This document shows, piece after piece, positions 38,535 to 46,421 of a DNA stretch of 64,000 nucleotides. Made by a program: the position numbers and the translations under genes. The notes beneath the pieces are model-generated. The model made no database searches. It had not been told where the DNA came from and worked only from the letters and a program-made list of their open reading frames with translations. How positions within the stretch are numbered: the stretch's first letter is position 1; every line of letters starts with the position of its first letter. This stretch comes from an uncultured Bacteroidales bacterium (lineage in GTDB: Bacteria; Bacteroidota; Bacteroidia; Bacteroidales; P3), in NCBI GenBank assembly GCA_900316965.1, contig ONEY01000016.1, positions 1 to 64,000 of the forward strand, read 5' to 3'.

Positions 38535-38542
38535 CAAAAATA
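38535..38542 (-). promoter_or_regulatory. -7 promoter box of the riboswitch leader
   Basis: The minus strand reads TATTTTTG, an exact -7 box placed just before the riboswitch, so transcription would begin around 38528. A TTTG is present upstream but at a spacing of 16 nt, shorter than consensus. Confidence 0.55.
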
Positions 38543-38590
38543 CAACATTTTTTCAAAACAAAATCCTTATCGCGAAAAACTTTCAATCTT

Positions 38591-40222
38591 TTAAACATGC
38601 CGGACAACTATAACCACATGATCGCGGCAGAGGTGGTGAAGAGAATCTTCGAAACGCTGACGCGCAGAGATGTCCATCCAAGCCGTAGGCTCGTCGAAGA
38701 GCAAGACCGGGGAGCCAGAATAGAGCTGGCGAGCCAATGCCAAACGCTGCCATTGCCCCATGCTCAGCTCCTCGCCGCCAGAGAATTGACGACCCAGCTG
38801 AGTGTCGAGACCTTGAGAGAGCGAATCCACAACCTTGTCGGCGCCCGAGAGGAGGAGAGCGTCGGCAAGACGATTGGCATCGGAGGCCGAATGGATGTCG
38901 CCGAAGTCAATATCCTCACGGGCAGTAAAGTAGAAATTGACATAATCCTGAAAAAGGGCGCTGACGTTGCGACGGAGGTCGTCAAGATTGTATCGGCGGA
39001 TGTCAACACCGTTGATAAGCACGGCGCCATCCTGAGGGTCGTAGAGACGCAAAGCCAGCTTGAGGAGAGTACTTTTGCCGAAGCCGTTCTCGCCCTCAAG
39101 ATAAGCCACCTCGCCGCGGCGAGCCACAAAAGAGAAGTTGTTAAGGAACGGGGCCTTCATGCCGGGATAGGCGAAAGAGATATTTTTGAATTCCAAGACC
39201 TCCACCCTATCGGGGAAAGAGACAGAGTCGTCGGGCGAGACGATGGCAGGCTCCATTTCGAGGAACTCAGTAAGGTTGTTGATGAAAAGGCGGTTCTCGT
39301 AGAGGCCACCCACGGCGGCGACAAGACTGTTGAGGTAACCCATGCCGCGACGGAAAGCCTCGAAGAGCATGACGAAAGAGCCAATAGTCAAGGCGCCGGC
39401 GGCGACAGGAGCGATGAGAGCCAGCAAGACAACGGCGAGGGCGACAGCCTCGATCAAAGCCGAGAGTGAGTCGAGTAGAGCAAGGCGGTGGGCGATACTT
39501 TTGAGTTTAGCGAGGAGAGAGGCGCGAATGTTGAGATACCTGTCGCGAATATACTGCGACAAGTTGTAAGTTCTAATCTCTTTGGCATAGAGGCGCGAGG
39601 TGAGCAGAGCGCCGTAGTAGCTGGCACGGCGTTGTAGCTGAGTGGTTTGGCGACGGAAATCGTAGATGCTTTTCGATTTGTAGAGTCGCGCGCAGAAGGA
39701 AGGCACCACGGCGACGAGCATGACCAGCACCACCTTCCACGAGGCGAAGAAAAGCATTGAGGCGACAGCGGCGAGAGAGAGTAGCGAGCCGAAGAGCGCC
39801 ACCAAGTTCTCCATGATGCGGACGGGACGGAAAGAGGCCTCCTGCTGGGCGCGGTGGAGAGTGTCGTGGAAGGAAGGGTCGTCGTAGTAGGACATATCTA
39901 GGCGTGCCGACTGGTCTTGGATGAGCGTGGTGACATAGTCAGACAGACGTTGAGAGAGCACCTCGTTGTTGTAGTTGTTGAGCGCGCCGAGGACACGGCC
40001 GAGCAAGGTTACGCCGCAGAAAAAGAGAACGGCGGGAAGCACCTCGTGGAGTACAGAGGAAAAAGAGGTCGATTGTGTGATGCCAGAGGAAACCGTGTCG
40101 ACGATAACCTTGAGCACATAAAGGTTAGCCAAAGGGAGGAGGCTGACAAAGACCGTGAGGAGAAGCTTTGTGAGGAAGCCGCGGGGGTCGCAGGACCATA
40201 TTATTTTAATAGCTTTTTTCAA
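38591..40222 (-). CDS. ABC exporter (fused permease-ATPase), C-terminally short
   Basis: 543 residues. About six membrane helices lie in residues 1-310. In the ATPase domain Walker A is LEGENGFGKSTLLKLA, the Q-loop is SALFQDYVNFYFTA, the signature is LSMGQWQRLALARQLY (LSMGQ in place of LSGGQ) and Walker B is PVLLFDEPTAWMD. The protein stops at VVIVVRHV, directly after the H-loop His, so the usual last 30-40 residues are missing; a frameshift or a natural short form is possible. The start is TTG at 40222, since a stop precedes it with no ATG between. The hexamer repeat lies directly upstream. Substrate unknown. Confidence 0.82.
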   Translation of the reverse strand: MKKAIKIIWSCDPRGFLTKLLLTVFVSLLPLANLYVLKVIVDTVSSGITQSTSFSSVLHEVLPAVLFFCGVTLLGRVLGALNNYNNEVLSQRLSDYVTTLIQDQSARLDMSYYDDPSFHDTLHRAQQEASFRPVRIMENLVALFGSLLSLAAVASMLFFASWKVVLVMLVAVVPSFCARLYKSKSIYDFRRQTTQLQRRASYYGALLTSRLYAKEIRTYNLSQYIRDRYLNIRASLLAKLKSIAHRLALLDSLSALIEAVALAVVLLALIAPVAAGALTIGSFVMLFEAFRRGMGYLNSLVAAVGGLYENRLFINNLTEFLEMEPAIVSPDDSVSFPDRVEVLEFKNISFAYPGMKAPFLNNFSFVARRGEVAYLEGENGFGKSTLLKLALRLYDPQDGAVLINGVDIRRYNLDDLRRNVSALFQDYVNFYFTAREDIDFGDIHSASDANRLADALLLSGADKVVDSLSQGLDTQLGRQFSGGEELSMGQWQRLALARQLYSGSPVLLFDEPTAWMDISARQRFEDSLHHLCRDHVVIVVRHV

Positions 40223-40267
40223 AAGAGTGGTGTTATTAGATCAAGAAACGAAGTTTTTTATGGTCAG

Positions 40268-40361
40268 GGTTAAGGTTAAGGTTAAGGTTAAGGTTAAGGT
40301 TAAGGTTAGCGTTAAGGTTAGCGTTAAGGTTAGCGTTAAGGTTAGCGTTAAGGTTAAGGTT
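40268..40361. repeat. Hexanucleotide tandem repeat, GGTTAA with GGTTAGCGTTAA units
   Basis: About 94 nt are built of GGTTAA units: roughly seven perfect hexamers, then about four 12-nt units GGTTAGCGTTAA, then two more hexamers. It fills the gap between the stop of the broken nfeD and the start of the ABC exporter, both on the minus strand. It is open in one plus frame as alternating Val-Lys/Val-Ser, which is a by-product of the repeat. Changes in unit number would alter the spacing between the two genes without touching either frame. Confidence 0.9.
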
Positions 40362-40365
40362 ATGG

Positions 40366-41594
40366 TCAAACACACTCTTTCACCACCAAACTGCCGTTGA
40401 CATAATCCACGACCTCCACCTGTGAATCCTTCTCAATATATCCAAGTTGAGCCACAGCGTCGTAGTGCTTGCCGCTGATGATCACTTTGCCGGCAGGGCG
40501 GAGGATGGTAGCGGCGGTACCCTTGGCGCCTATGAGAGAAACCTCATTGTCGGAAGCAACGGTAAAACCCTCGGAGGTGCTTTCTGTTGTGTTCAAGGCC
40601 AAGCCGCCGAAGAGAGAGCTTTCGAAGAGCTTTTTACCAAGGAAGATGCTGAGCGGCAAGGCTATGGCAATAGCCAGAAGAGTGATCATAAGACGGTTGG
40701 CGATGACCGCGGAAGGCACAAACGAGAAGTCGAAGCCGATGTTGCCCACCATACTGAACACCAAACCCGTCACCACACAAATAATGCCCATGACGCCCGA
40801 GACGCCGAAGCCCGGGAAGACGAAGAGTTCCAAGATGATAAGCACAATGCCGATGAAGAAGATGATGATTTCCCAATAGGTGGCGAGACCGTCGAGGTAA
40901 AGAGGGGCGAAATAGAGCGCCGCTGCCGAGAGGGCAAGAATGAGAGGGAAACCAATGCCCGGTTGCTGCAACTCGAAATAGATGCCGCCGATGATGAGCA
41001 TGATAAGGATGCCCGAAACGACAGGTTTGACAAGGAAACCAATCAGCTTGTCGATAAAAGAGTAGCGTTGTTCCTGAATGGTATACTCCTTGACACCGGC
41101 ATGATTGAGAAGCTGTTGTACGTTTTCGACCTCGGCCTCACAATAGCCATACTTGATAGCCTCGGTGGTGGTGAAGGTGAGCACCTTGCCGCTGTCGCTA
41201 ACGCCAGCACCTGCCCGGTTTGGTCGACCACGGTAGCCGCGCCGATAGAGGAGCCGCTGTGCATATAGATAGAGTCGCAAGCGATGGAGATGAGGGCGCC
41301 GGCAGAGGCCGCGTTGTTGTCGATGAAGGCATACACCGGCACGGGAGATTGGAGGAAAGCCGTGCGGATTTTGTCGGCGTCGTCGAGGGTGCCGCCGAAG
41401 GTGTTGATATGCACTATGATGATGTCGGACTTAAGATTTTTAGCCTCCTCCATAGCCTTTTCGACGCGGAGGGACGCCGGGGGAGCGATTTCCTCGTCGA
41501 TATTGAAGCAGTAGACCTTCTTAGAATTGTTCTGAGCCATGGAAGCCATCGACATCAACATGGCAGCCAGAAAGAAAGACAATAGTTTTTTCAT
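40366..41594 (-). pseudogene. nfeD: nfeD (membrane-bound ClpP-class peptidase), frameshifted with internal deletion
   Basis: The N-terminal part (from 41594) has a signal peptide and the ClpP-like domain: IIVHINTFGGTLDDA, then the nucleophile Ser97 in NNAASAGALISIA, then SSIGAATVVDQTG. Near 41203-41213 the frame is lost. The other frame resumes with DSGKVLTFTTTEAIKYGYCE, several membrane helices (IIIFFIGIVLIILELFVFPG) and the C-terminal OB-fold (GKVIISGKHYDAVA). Intact homologues have roughly 50-60 residues between VVDQTG and DSGKVLTFT, including the region of the catalytic Lys. Those residues are missing, so this is a deletion with frameshift rather than a single sequencing error. The 5' end overlaps the inositol phosphatase stop by 4 nt. 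Confidence 0.85.
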
Positions 41595-42415
41595 AGTTTG
41601 AAATGCTTGATAGCAGAAATCAATTCGTCAAAAATCAGATTGTTGGCAGCGACCATCTCAGCGCCGTGGAGCCAGTTAGAGCCCCCCTTGAAGTCGGCCA
41701 CGACGCCACCTGCCTTTTGGACGATGAAGGCGCCTGCGGCAACATCGTAAGGTTTGAGGCCATATTCGTAGAAACCATCGCAGCGGCCGCAAGCCACGTA
41801 GATCAAATCGGCGGCCGCCGAGCCGAGACGACGGACACCGTGGGTACCCTTCATTGTCCATTCGAGAAGGTCCATGTAGGCGTCGATACGAGAGAAGTCG
41901 GTATAGGGGAAGCCCGTGGCTATGAGCGAGTCGTTGAGCGAGGGCGACTGAGATACCGAGATGGCGTTGCCGTTCAAGAGAGCCCCGTCCTCGGCGTCGC
42001 AGGCAGAGAAACACTCCTCGGCCCAAATCTCGTAAACCACGCCGAGAGCCATAACAGGACGGTTGAGGGAGAGCGATTTAGCGTTGTCCTGCAAACCGAT
42101 GGAGACACAAGTTGGGGCCATGCCGTGGATAAAGTTGGTAGTGCCGTCGAGGGGGTCGATAATCCAAGTGAAAGGTTCCTTGCCTGTGCGGGTGGCGGTG
42201 CCCTCCTCGGCTATGAAATCGCTGTCGGGCAGGAGTTGTTTGAGACGCTGTACGATGCGGCGTTCCGACTCCTTGTCGAAGCGAGTGACATAGTCGTGTA
42301 TGCCCTTGGATTCGGACGAGACGACACCCGAAAGGCCCTTGCGCTCGGTGGCCAGGAAAGCGCCGACCTCGCGAGCCAGAAGGGAGACCTCATTGCAAAG
42401 TAGTTTAGTATTCAC
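41591..42415 (-). CDS. Inositol monophosphatase family protein
   Basis: 274 residues. Metal and catalytic motifs are present: IAEEGTA (Glu), IIDPLDGTTNFIHG and, at the C-terminus, KPYDVAAGAFIVQKAGGVV (Asp). SLNDSLIATGFPY and RRLGSAAADLIYVACGRCDG fit the SuhB/IMPase group. The reaction is hydrolysis of myo-inositol phosphate or a related sugar phosphate such as 3'-phosphoadenosine 5'-phosphate; the exact substrate is not decided by the sequence. The start is GTG at 42415, as no ATG is found in the first 40 codons. Its stop overlaps the nfeD start. Confidence 0.92.
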   Translation of the reverse strand: MNTKLLCNEVSLLAREVGAFLATERKGLSGVVSSESKGIHDYVTRFDKESERRIVQRLKQLLPDSDFIAEEGTATRTGKEPFTWIIDPLDGTTNFIHGMAPTCVSIGLQDNAKSLSLNRPVMALGVVYEIWAEECFSACDAEDGALLNGNAISVSQSPSLNDSLIATGFPYTDFSRIDAYMDLLEWTMKGTHGVRRLGSAAADLIYVACGRCDGFYEYGLKPYDVAAGAFIVQKAGGVVADFKGGSNWLHGAEMVAANNLIFDELISAIKHFKL

Positions 42416-42738
42416 GAAGTAATTGTATTAATAATGCGGGAGTTAGATTTGATAAACATATAAACGGAGAGAAGCGTTTTTTATTATGTACCTATATGAA
42501 TAAAATTGACATTAGGGGGCATTGCGTACTTTGGCTGGAGATGGGAGGTTTTAGATGTGTTTTTCGGAGCTTGATGGATAAGATTTTTTTGAGGCATGAG
42601 TCCGCTATGAGTCCGCTATGAGTCCGCTAAAAAGGGGGTGAAAAGATGTGGAGAAAAAGAAGAGACAAGGGCACGATTGTCGGCGAGCGAGGCAAAGAGA
42701 AAGGGCGGACAAAATAAAACATCAGTTTTGGCGTTAGA
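42416..42738. other. 323-bp divergent intergenic region
   Basis: It holds the second (ATGAGTCCGCT)x3 repeat at 42596-42628. Elsewhere I see no open frame with a good start, no clear promoter consensus and no RNA gene. Confidence 0.5.
42596..42628. repeat. Three tandem copies of ATGAGTCCGCT
   Basis: Three perfect 11-nt units are followed by aaaaagggggtgaaaag. It is the sister of the repeat at 8012-8044, which has T instead of C at the seventh base of each unit. All three units in each locus carry the same base, so the units are homogenised within a locus. Confidence 0.8.
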
Positions 42739-43254
42739 ATGGAAAGATATTTCGATTATTCTCCTTACATCATGAGCGACATCACATTCCGACCCATGCG
42801 TCGACACAAACAGCAGCTAGAGCCAGAGGAGTGCCTGGAGCTGCTCAGCACAGCGCCACGAGGTGTACTTGCCGTCATTGGCGACGGCGGATATCCTTAT
42901 GCCATACCCCTCGACTTTGTTTACGACGAGGGTACAATCTACTTCCATAGCGCCAAAGAGGGGCACAAAATAGACGCCATACGCGCATGCGACAAAGCCA
43001 CATTCTGTGTGATGAGCCAAGGCGAGAAAGAGGCTGGCAGCTGGTGGTATCATTTCAAAAGCGTTGTCTGTTTTGGGAGGATACACGAGGTGGAAGACGC
43101 CGCGCTTGCCGACGCCAAACTGCGTCTGCTGGGCAAAAAATACTTCCCAGAAGGCTACGACCTAGAGGGCGACATGAAGAGCAACGCTCCTAACGCTTTG
43201 GTGCTAGCGATGAAGATAGAGCATGTGAGCGGCAAAAGAGTAAAGGAAAAATAA
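42739..43254 (+). CDS. Pyridoxamine 5'-phosphate oxidase-like flavin/heme-binding protein
   Basis: 171 residues. MSDITFRPMRRHKQQL at residue 12 onward is the usual family start, so the ATG at 42772 is a possible alternative. The split beta-barrel shows in LLSTAPRGVLAVIGDGGYPYAIPLDFVY, TIYFHSAKEGHKIDAIRAC, KATFCVMSQGEK and WYHFKSVVCFGRIHEVED. The domain belongs to the NimA/HugZ-like branch, which binds FMN or another cofactor; some members reduce nitro-compounds. No substrate can be assigned. Monocistronic. Confidence 0.88.
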   Translation: MERYFDYSPYIMSDITFRPMRRHKQQLEPEECLELLSTAPRGVLAVIGDGGYPYAIPLDFVYDEGTIYFHSAKEGHKIDAIRACDKATFCVMSQGEKEAGSWWYHFKSVVCFGRIHEVEDAALADAKLRLLGKKYFPEGYDLEGDMKSNAPNALVLAMKIEHVSGKRVKEK

Positions 43255-43294
43255 CGTCACATTTATCCCATACAACAAAAGACAACTACACTCG

Positions 43295-44110
43295 ATGAAA
43301 AAAATAGCATTCACTCTGTTTATCGTAATCTTGCTGATGTTTGGCTGCAAACAAGAGCCAAAGACATTCAGCACCCACACCATTAGCGGCAACAAATACT
43401 GGATAACCACATACGCCAACGAAGGAGAGAAAATTGGAGCGGAAGTGAGCTACGATATAGTTTGGCCCGACCAAGGCGTCATAAGTGCCGCCGCCGAGCG
43501 AGAGCTTATGACGATATGCTTTGGCGACAGCATCTCTAAGAGCTTTGACGAAGCCCTGCGAAAATGGGTAGGCAATGCTCATATCGTTGAGGATGGGTAT
43601 GGCGAATACACACCCGTCGACAAGCTTGACACGATAGAGGTAGGCGAAAGCCACACGCTGGAAAGCAGCTGCAAGGTTGACAGCACATTGGCGCTTTTCA
43701 TCATAAAAAGATACGATTATGCCTTCCATGCCGCCCACGGCCTTTATTCTGTCGACTACCTTACCGTCGACCTCAATTCGGGCGAAGCCGTCCATATAAC
43801 CGATTTGGTGACCGACACAGCCCTTCTGTGCGAGGCTATAGCACGCGCGATACAGGATTTGGATGTGAACAAAGACATCAGAGAATGCCTGTACGAAGAG
43901 TTCGGCGACGCCGAGAGGATGCCCAACAATTTCAATTTCCTGATTGACAGCGCCAGGAACGGCATCATAGTCGAATACGGCCTATACGAGATAGCGCCAT
44001 ACGCATGCGGCATACAAAGCGTATACCTGCCGATATTCTGGCTGTCGAAACATGTGCCGCTAACCGCCTACGCCAAGAAACTTTTCGGGCCCGACAGCTA
44101 CATAGAATAA
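43295..44110 (+). CDS. Lipoprotein with DUF3298 (RsiV-like) domain
   Basis: 271 residues. The signal peptide MKKIAFTLFIVILLMFGC places the lipidated Cys at residue 18. The external domain has WITTYANEGEKIGAEVSYDI, LYSVDYLTVDLNSGEAVHIT and, near the C-terminus, YEIAPYACGIQSVYLPIFWL. The last block is the DUF3298 hallmark found in the anti-sigma factor RsiV and in many Bacteroidota lipoproteins. Function here is unknown. It lies 40 nt after the flavoprotein gene and 16 nt before the WYL regulator. Confidence 0.8.
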   Translation: MKKIAFTLFIVILLMFGCKQEPKTFSTHTISGNKYWITTYANEGEKIGAEVSYDIVWPDQGVISAAAERELMTICFGDSISKSFDEALRKWVGNAHIVEDGYGEYTPVDKLDTIEVGESHTLESSCKVDSTLALFIIKRYDYAFHAAHGLYSVDYLTVDLNSGEAVHITDLVTDTALLCEAIARAIQDLDVNKDIRECLYEEFGDAERMPNNFNFLIDSARNGIIVEYGLYEIAPYACGIQSVYLPIFWLSKHVPLTAYAKKLFGPDSYIE

Positions 44111-44125
44111 GTCACGAATCAAAGC

Positions 44126-45019
44126 ATGAGAGCACATATACTTTTAAAACAATATGTTTGGTTGGTTGAAACCATAAACAGTGCACGACGCATAACCCTC
44201 GCCGACCTTAACGAGCGTTGGCAAAACAGTTCCCTCAGCGACGGCAAGCCATTGAGCCGAACCAGCTTCAACCGACATCGCGAAGCCGTGGAAGAACTCT
44301 TTGGCATAAAGATTGAATGCGACAACGACAACCGATATCATATTGTAGACAACGACCTGATACACTCCGACACCGTCCAACAATGGATGCTCAGCACCCT
44401 CACAGTCAGCAACATTGTAGGCGAAGTGCGCAAACTTCACGACCGCATACTGCTAGAAAACATACCCTCGGAAGGCGAGCTGCTTCAGGATATCGTCAAC
44501 GCCATGCAACGCAGCGTACAAGTAGCTATCACCTACCAACGCTATGGACATGATATTGGATCGATCCGAGTTGTAGAACCCTATTGCATCAAGTTGTTTC
44601 GCCGTAGGTGGTATTTGTTATGCCGCACCGAAAAGAAAGGATATATGGTTCTATCCTTCGACCGGATAAAGACGTTGAAACTCACCGAAAAGACCTTCAT
44701 CATTGATCCCGACTTCAACGCCGAGAACTTCTTCTCGGAATATTTTGGAGTGATGACCGACGACAGCATACCACTTCAACGCATAGTTCTGCGAGCCTAT
44801 GGCAACGAACGTTTTGCTTTACGCGACCTACCCATACACCATACCCAAAAAGAGCTGGAAGCCACCGACGACTATGTCGATTTCGAGATACGCCTGCGAC
44901 CCACCAGCGATTTTAAGGCACATATACTCTCACGCGGACGCTGGGTAGAGGTGATTTCACCCAACAATATCGCGCAAGAAATCAAAAAATTGCACCAAGA
45001 GGCAATAGAAAATAAGTGA
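44126..45019 (+). CDS. WYL-domain transcriptional regulator
   Basis: 297 residues. An N-terminal winged helix-turn-helix (about 1-65) has RRITLADLNERWQNSS and SRTSFNRHREAVEELFGIKI. The WYL domain (about 120-200) contains VQVAITYQRYG, VVEPYCIKLFRRRWYLLCRT and VLSFDRIKTLKLTEKTF, with the RRRWYLL core. The C-terminal WCX extension has FEIRLRPTSDFKAHILSRG. WYL proteins bind small ligands or nucleic acid, and several regulate CRISPR-Cas or DNA-damage responses. It lies 1.4 kb upstream of cas9 with one membrane-protein gene between, so a link to the CRISPR operon is possible but unproven. Confidence 0.92.
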   Translation: MRAHILLKQYVWLVETINSARRITLADLNERWQNSSLSDGKPLSRTSFNRHREAVEELFGIKIECDNDNRYHIVDNDLIHSDTVQQWMLSTLTVSNIVGEVRKLHDRILLENIPSEGELLQDIVNAMQRSVQVAITYQRYGHDIGSIRVVEPYCIKLFRRRWYLLCRTEKKGYMVLSFDRIKTLKLTEKTFIIDPDFNAENFFSEYFGVMTDDSIPLQRIVLRAYGNERFALRDLPIHHTQKELEATDDYVDFEIRLRPTSDFKAHILSRGRWVEVISPNNIAQEIKKLHQEAIENK

Positions 45020-45201
45020 AAGCGACCGAATAAATGACACCAATAATCCACTAAAGAGTATTCCTAATGGCCCAATGGCGTAATGACAAACACTTTCGAG
45101 TCAACTTTTGGCGCAACACTTAACCCTTCAAAATCAATTATTTATCATAAAGATTAATATAAATCGCACGAGTGTACCGCTTTTTGGTACAGCCATAGAT
45201 A

Positions 45202-45209
45202 TATCTTTG
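45202..45209 (+). promoter_or_regulatory. -7 promoter box of the 45235 membrane-protein gene
   Basis: TATCTTTG is an exact -7 box 26 nt before the ATG at 45235. A TTTG occurs upstream at a spacing of only 15 nt. Confidence 0.6.
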
Positions 45210-45234
45210 CATATATTTTTTATACGCAAACACA

Positions 45235-46254
45235 ATGGCACAACTCGGCATGGCGATGATATTACTCTCGAAAGGAAGCCTTGAAGGAGGAGGAGGTCTC
45301 GGAATCCTCATCCTTTTGGTTGTCTTGCTTGCCGTGCTGGGACTTGGGGCGTCACTTTTAGCCACCCCTTTTATAGGCGCATACACCCTCATGACACACA
45401 ATTCTGAGGGAAAGCTGGATTATGATGGGCCTTTAGCATTGGGAGCCAAAATAGTGGTAGGAATGTTCACTTTGGCCATTTTGGTCGGCATCCTATCACT
45501 CGTCGAATTCGAAAGTATATTTATAGAAGCCTTAGTGGCCTTGCTACTAATATTTGCAGCCATATTCTGTTATCTTGTATGGAATCATTTCTATTTCAGG
45601 CATCTATACACATTAGGTAACGAAGGCGCCCAACGTTCGATACGCATACTATTCCTTACAATTGGCGTTATAACCATTTTGATCATAGTTGTTCTGGTGT
45701 ATAATTCGGTAGATAGAAAAATAGAGAGGTTTGACAGAGCTATAGTCAAAGCAGAGCAAAGTCCAGAATTGCAAACAGGCTGCATGATTCCAGATATACA
45801 TTTAGGAATGTCACATGAGGAGTACTGCAACGTCGTTGCCAGAATGGAAAAACACGACAGTGTTAGGACGAGCGACTCCGGAGGTGAAACGCTCTATCTG
45901 GTTTACTCAACCGATTGCGACCGATCCATGTCGATGGGAACAACCTTCATCAAAGGAAAACTAGCCATGCTTCATTTAGGCGACTATGGTGGTTTCGGCA
46001 GCAGTTTATTCAAAGAAGACGTAAGGCAATCAGGCATTTTGCAGGGTTACAAGCGCCTCGAAATACCCTCGGTTGACATAAAACACGACGGGACCATACG
46101 CTACCCTCGCCATATGCACGACTTCTGCACCAACTACGAACTCAACTTGCTGTATAATTACGACGATTATCTGTTTGTAAAAGACAACCTGTTGATAGTG
46201 TTTACCCCATTGGGAGTCTCATTCATCAACATGCCACAAATGACGGGGTATTAA
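45235..46254 (+). CDS. Four-helix membrane protein, unknown function
   Basis: 339 residues. A glycine-rich start (LEGGGGLGILILLVVLLAVLGLG) forms the first helix. Further helices lie at about 79-97, 100-120 and 140-158, followed by a soluble C-terminal domain of about 180 residues. That domain contains IPDIHLGMSHEEYCNVVARM, a phrase typical of periplasmic domains that measure small differences ('lGMs.eev...'), and later FSSLFKEDVRQSG and LLIVFTPLGVSF. I do not recognise a family. It has its own promoter at 45202 and lies between the WYL gene and cas9. Confidence 0.65.
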   Translation: MAQLGMAMILLSKGSLEGGGGLGILILLVVLLAVLGLGASLLATPFIGAYTLMTHNSEGKLDYDGPLALGAKIVVGMFTLAILVGILSLVEFESIFIEALVALLLIFAAIFCYLVWNHFYFRHLYTLGNEGAQRSIRILFLTIGVITILIIVVLVYNSVDRKIERFDRAIVKAEQSPELQTGCMIPDIHLGMSHEEYCNVVARMEKHDSVRTSDSGGETLYLVYSTDCDRSMSMGTTFIKGKLAMLHLGDYGGFGSSLFKEDVRQSGILQGYKRLEIPSVDIKHDGTIRYPRHMHDFCTNYELNLLYNYDDYLFVKDNLLIVFTPLGVSFINMPQMTGY

Positions 46255-46390
46255 GGAGTAGCAAAATAAACACAACACAACCACAATAAAAAATCAATTA
46301 AGATATACCTATTTTTCAACTCACCAGCACAGTAGACAGGTTTATAACAAAAACACATTATCAAAACAGACACAAATTCCATTTTTTTTG

Positions 46391-46398
46391 TATTTTTG
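46391..46398 (+). promoter_or_regulatory. -7 promoter box of cas9
   Basis: TATTTTTG is an exact -7 box 23 nt before the cas9 ATG, so the mRNA leader would be only about 15-18 nt. No TTTG is found at the -33 spacing. Confidence 0.6.
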
Positions 46399-46421
46399 CA
46401 AATAAAAACAAATCCATAACA

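Noticed and set aside
38366..39469. Plus-strand open frame over the riboswitch and ABC gene end
   Set aside because: It overlaps the B12 riboswitch and is antisense to the ABC ATPase domain; no domain is visible.
40268..40361. Chromosome or replicon end suggested by telomere-like hexamers
   Set aside because: Unrelated coding DNA continues on both sides and there is no hairpin end.
40155..40400. Short Val-Lys repeat protein
   Set aside because: Product of the hexamer repeat reading open by chance; part lies antisense to the ABC gene start.
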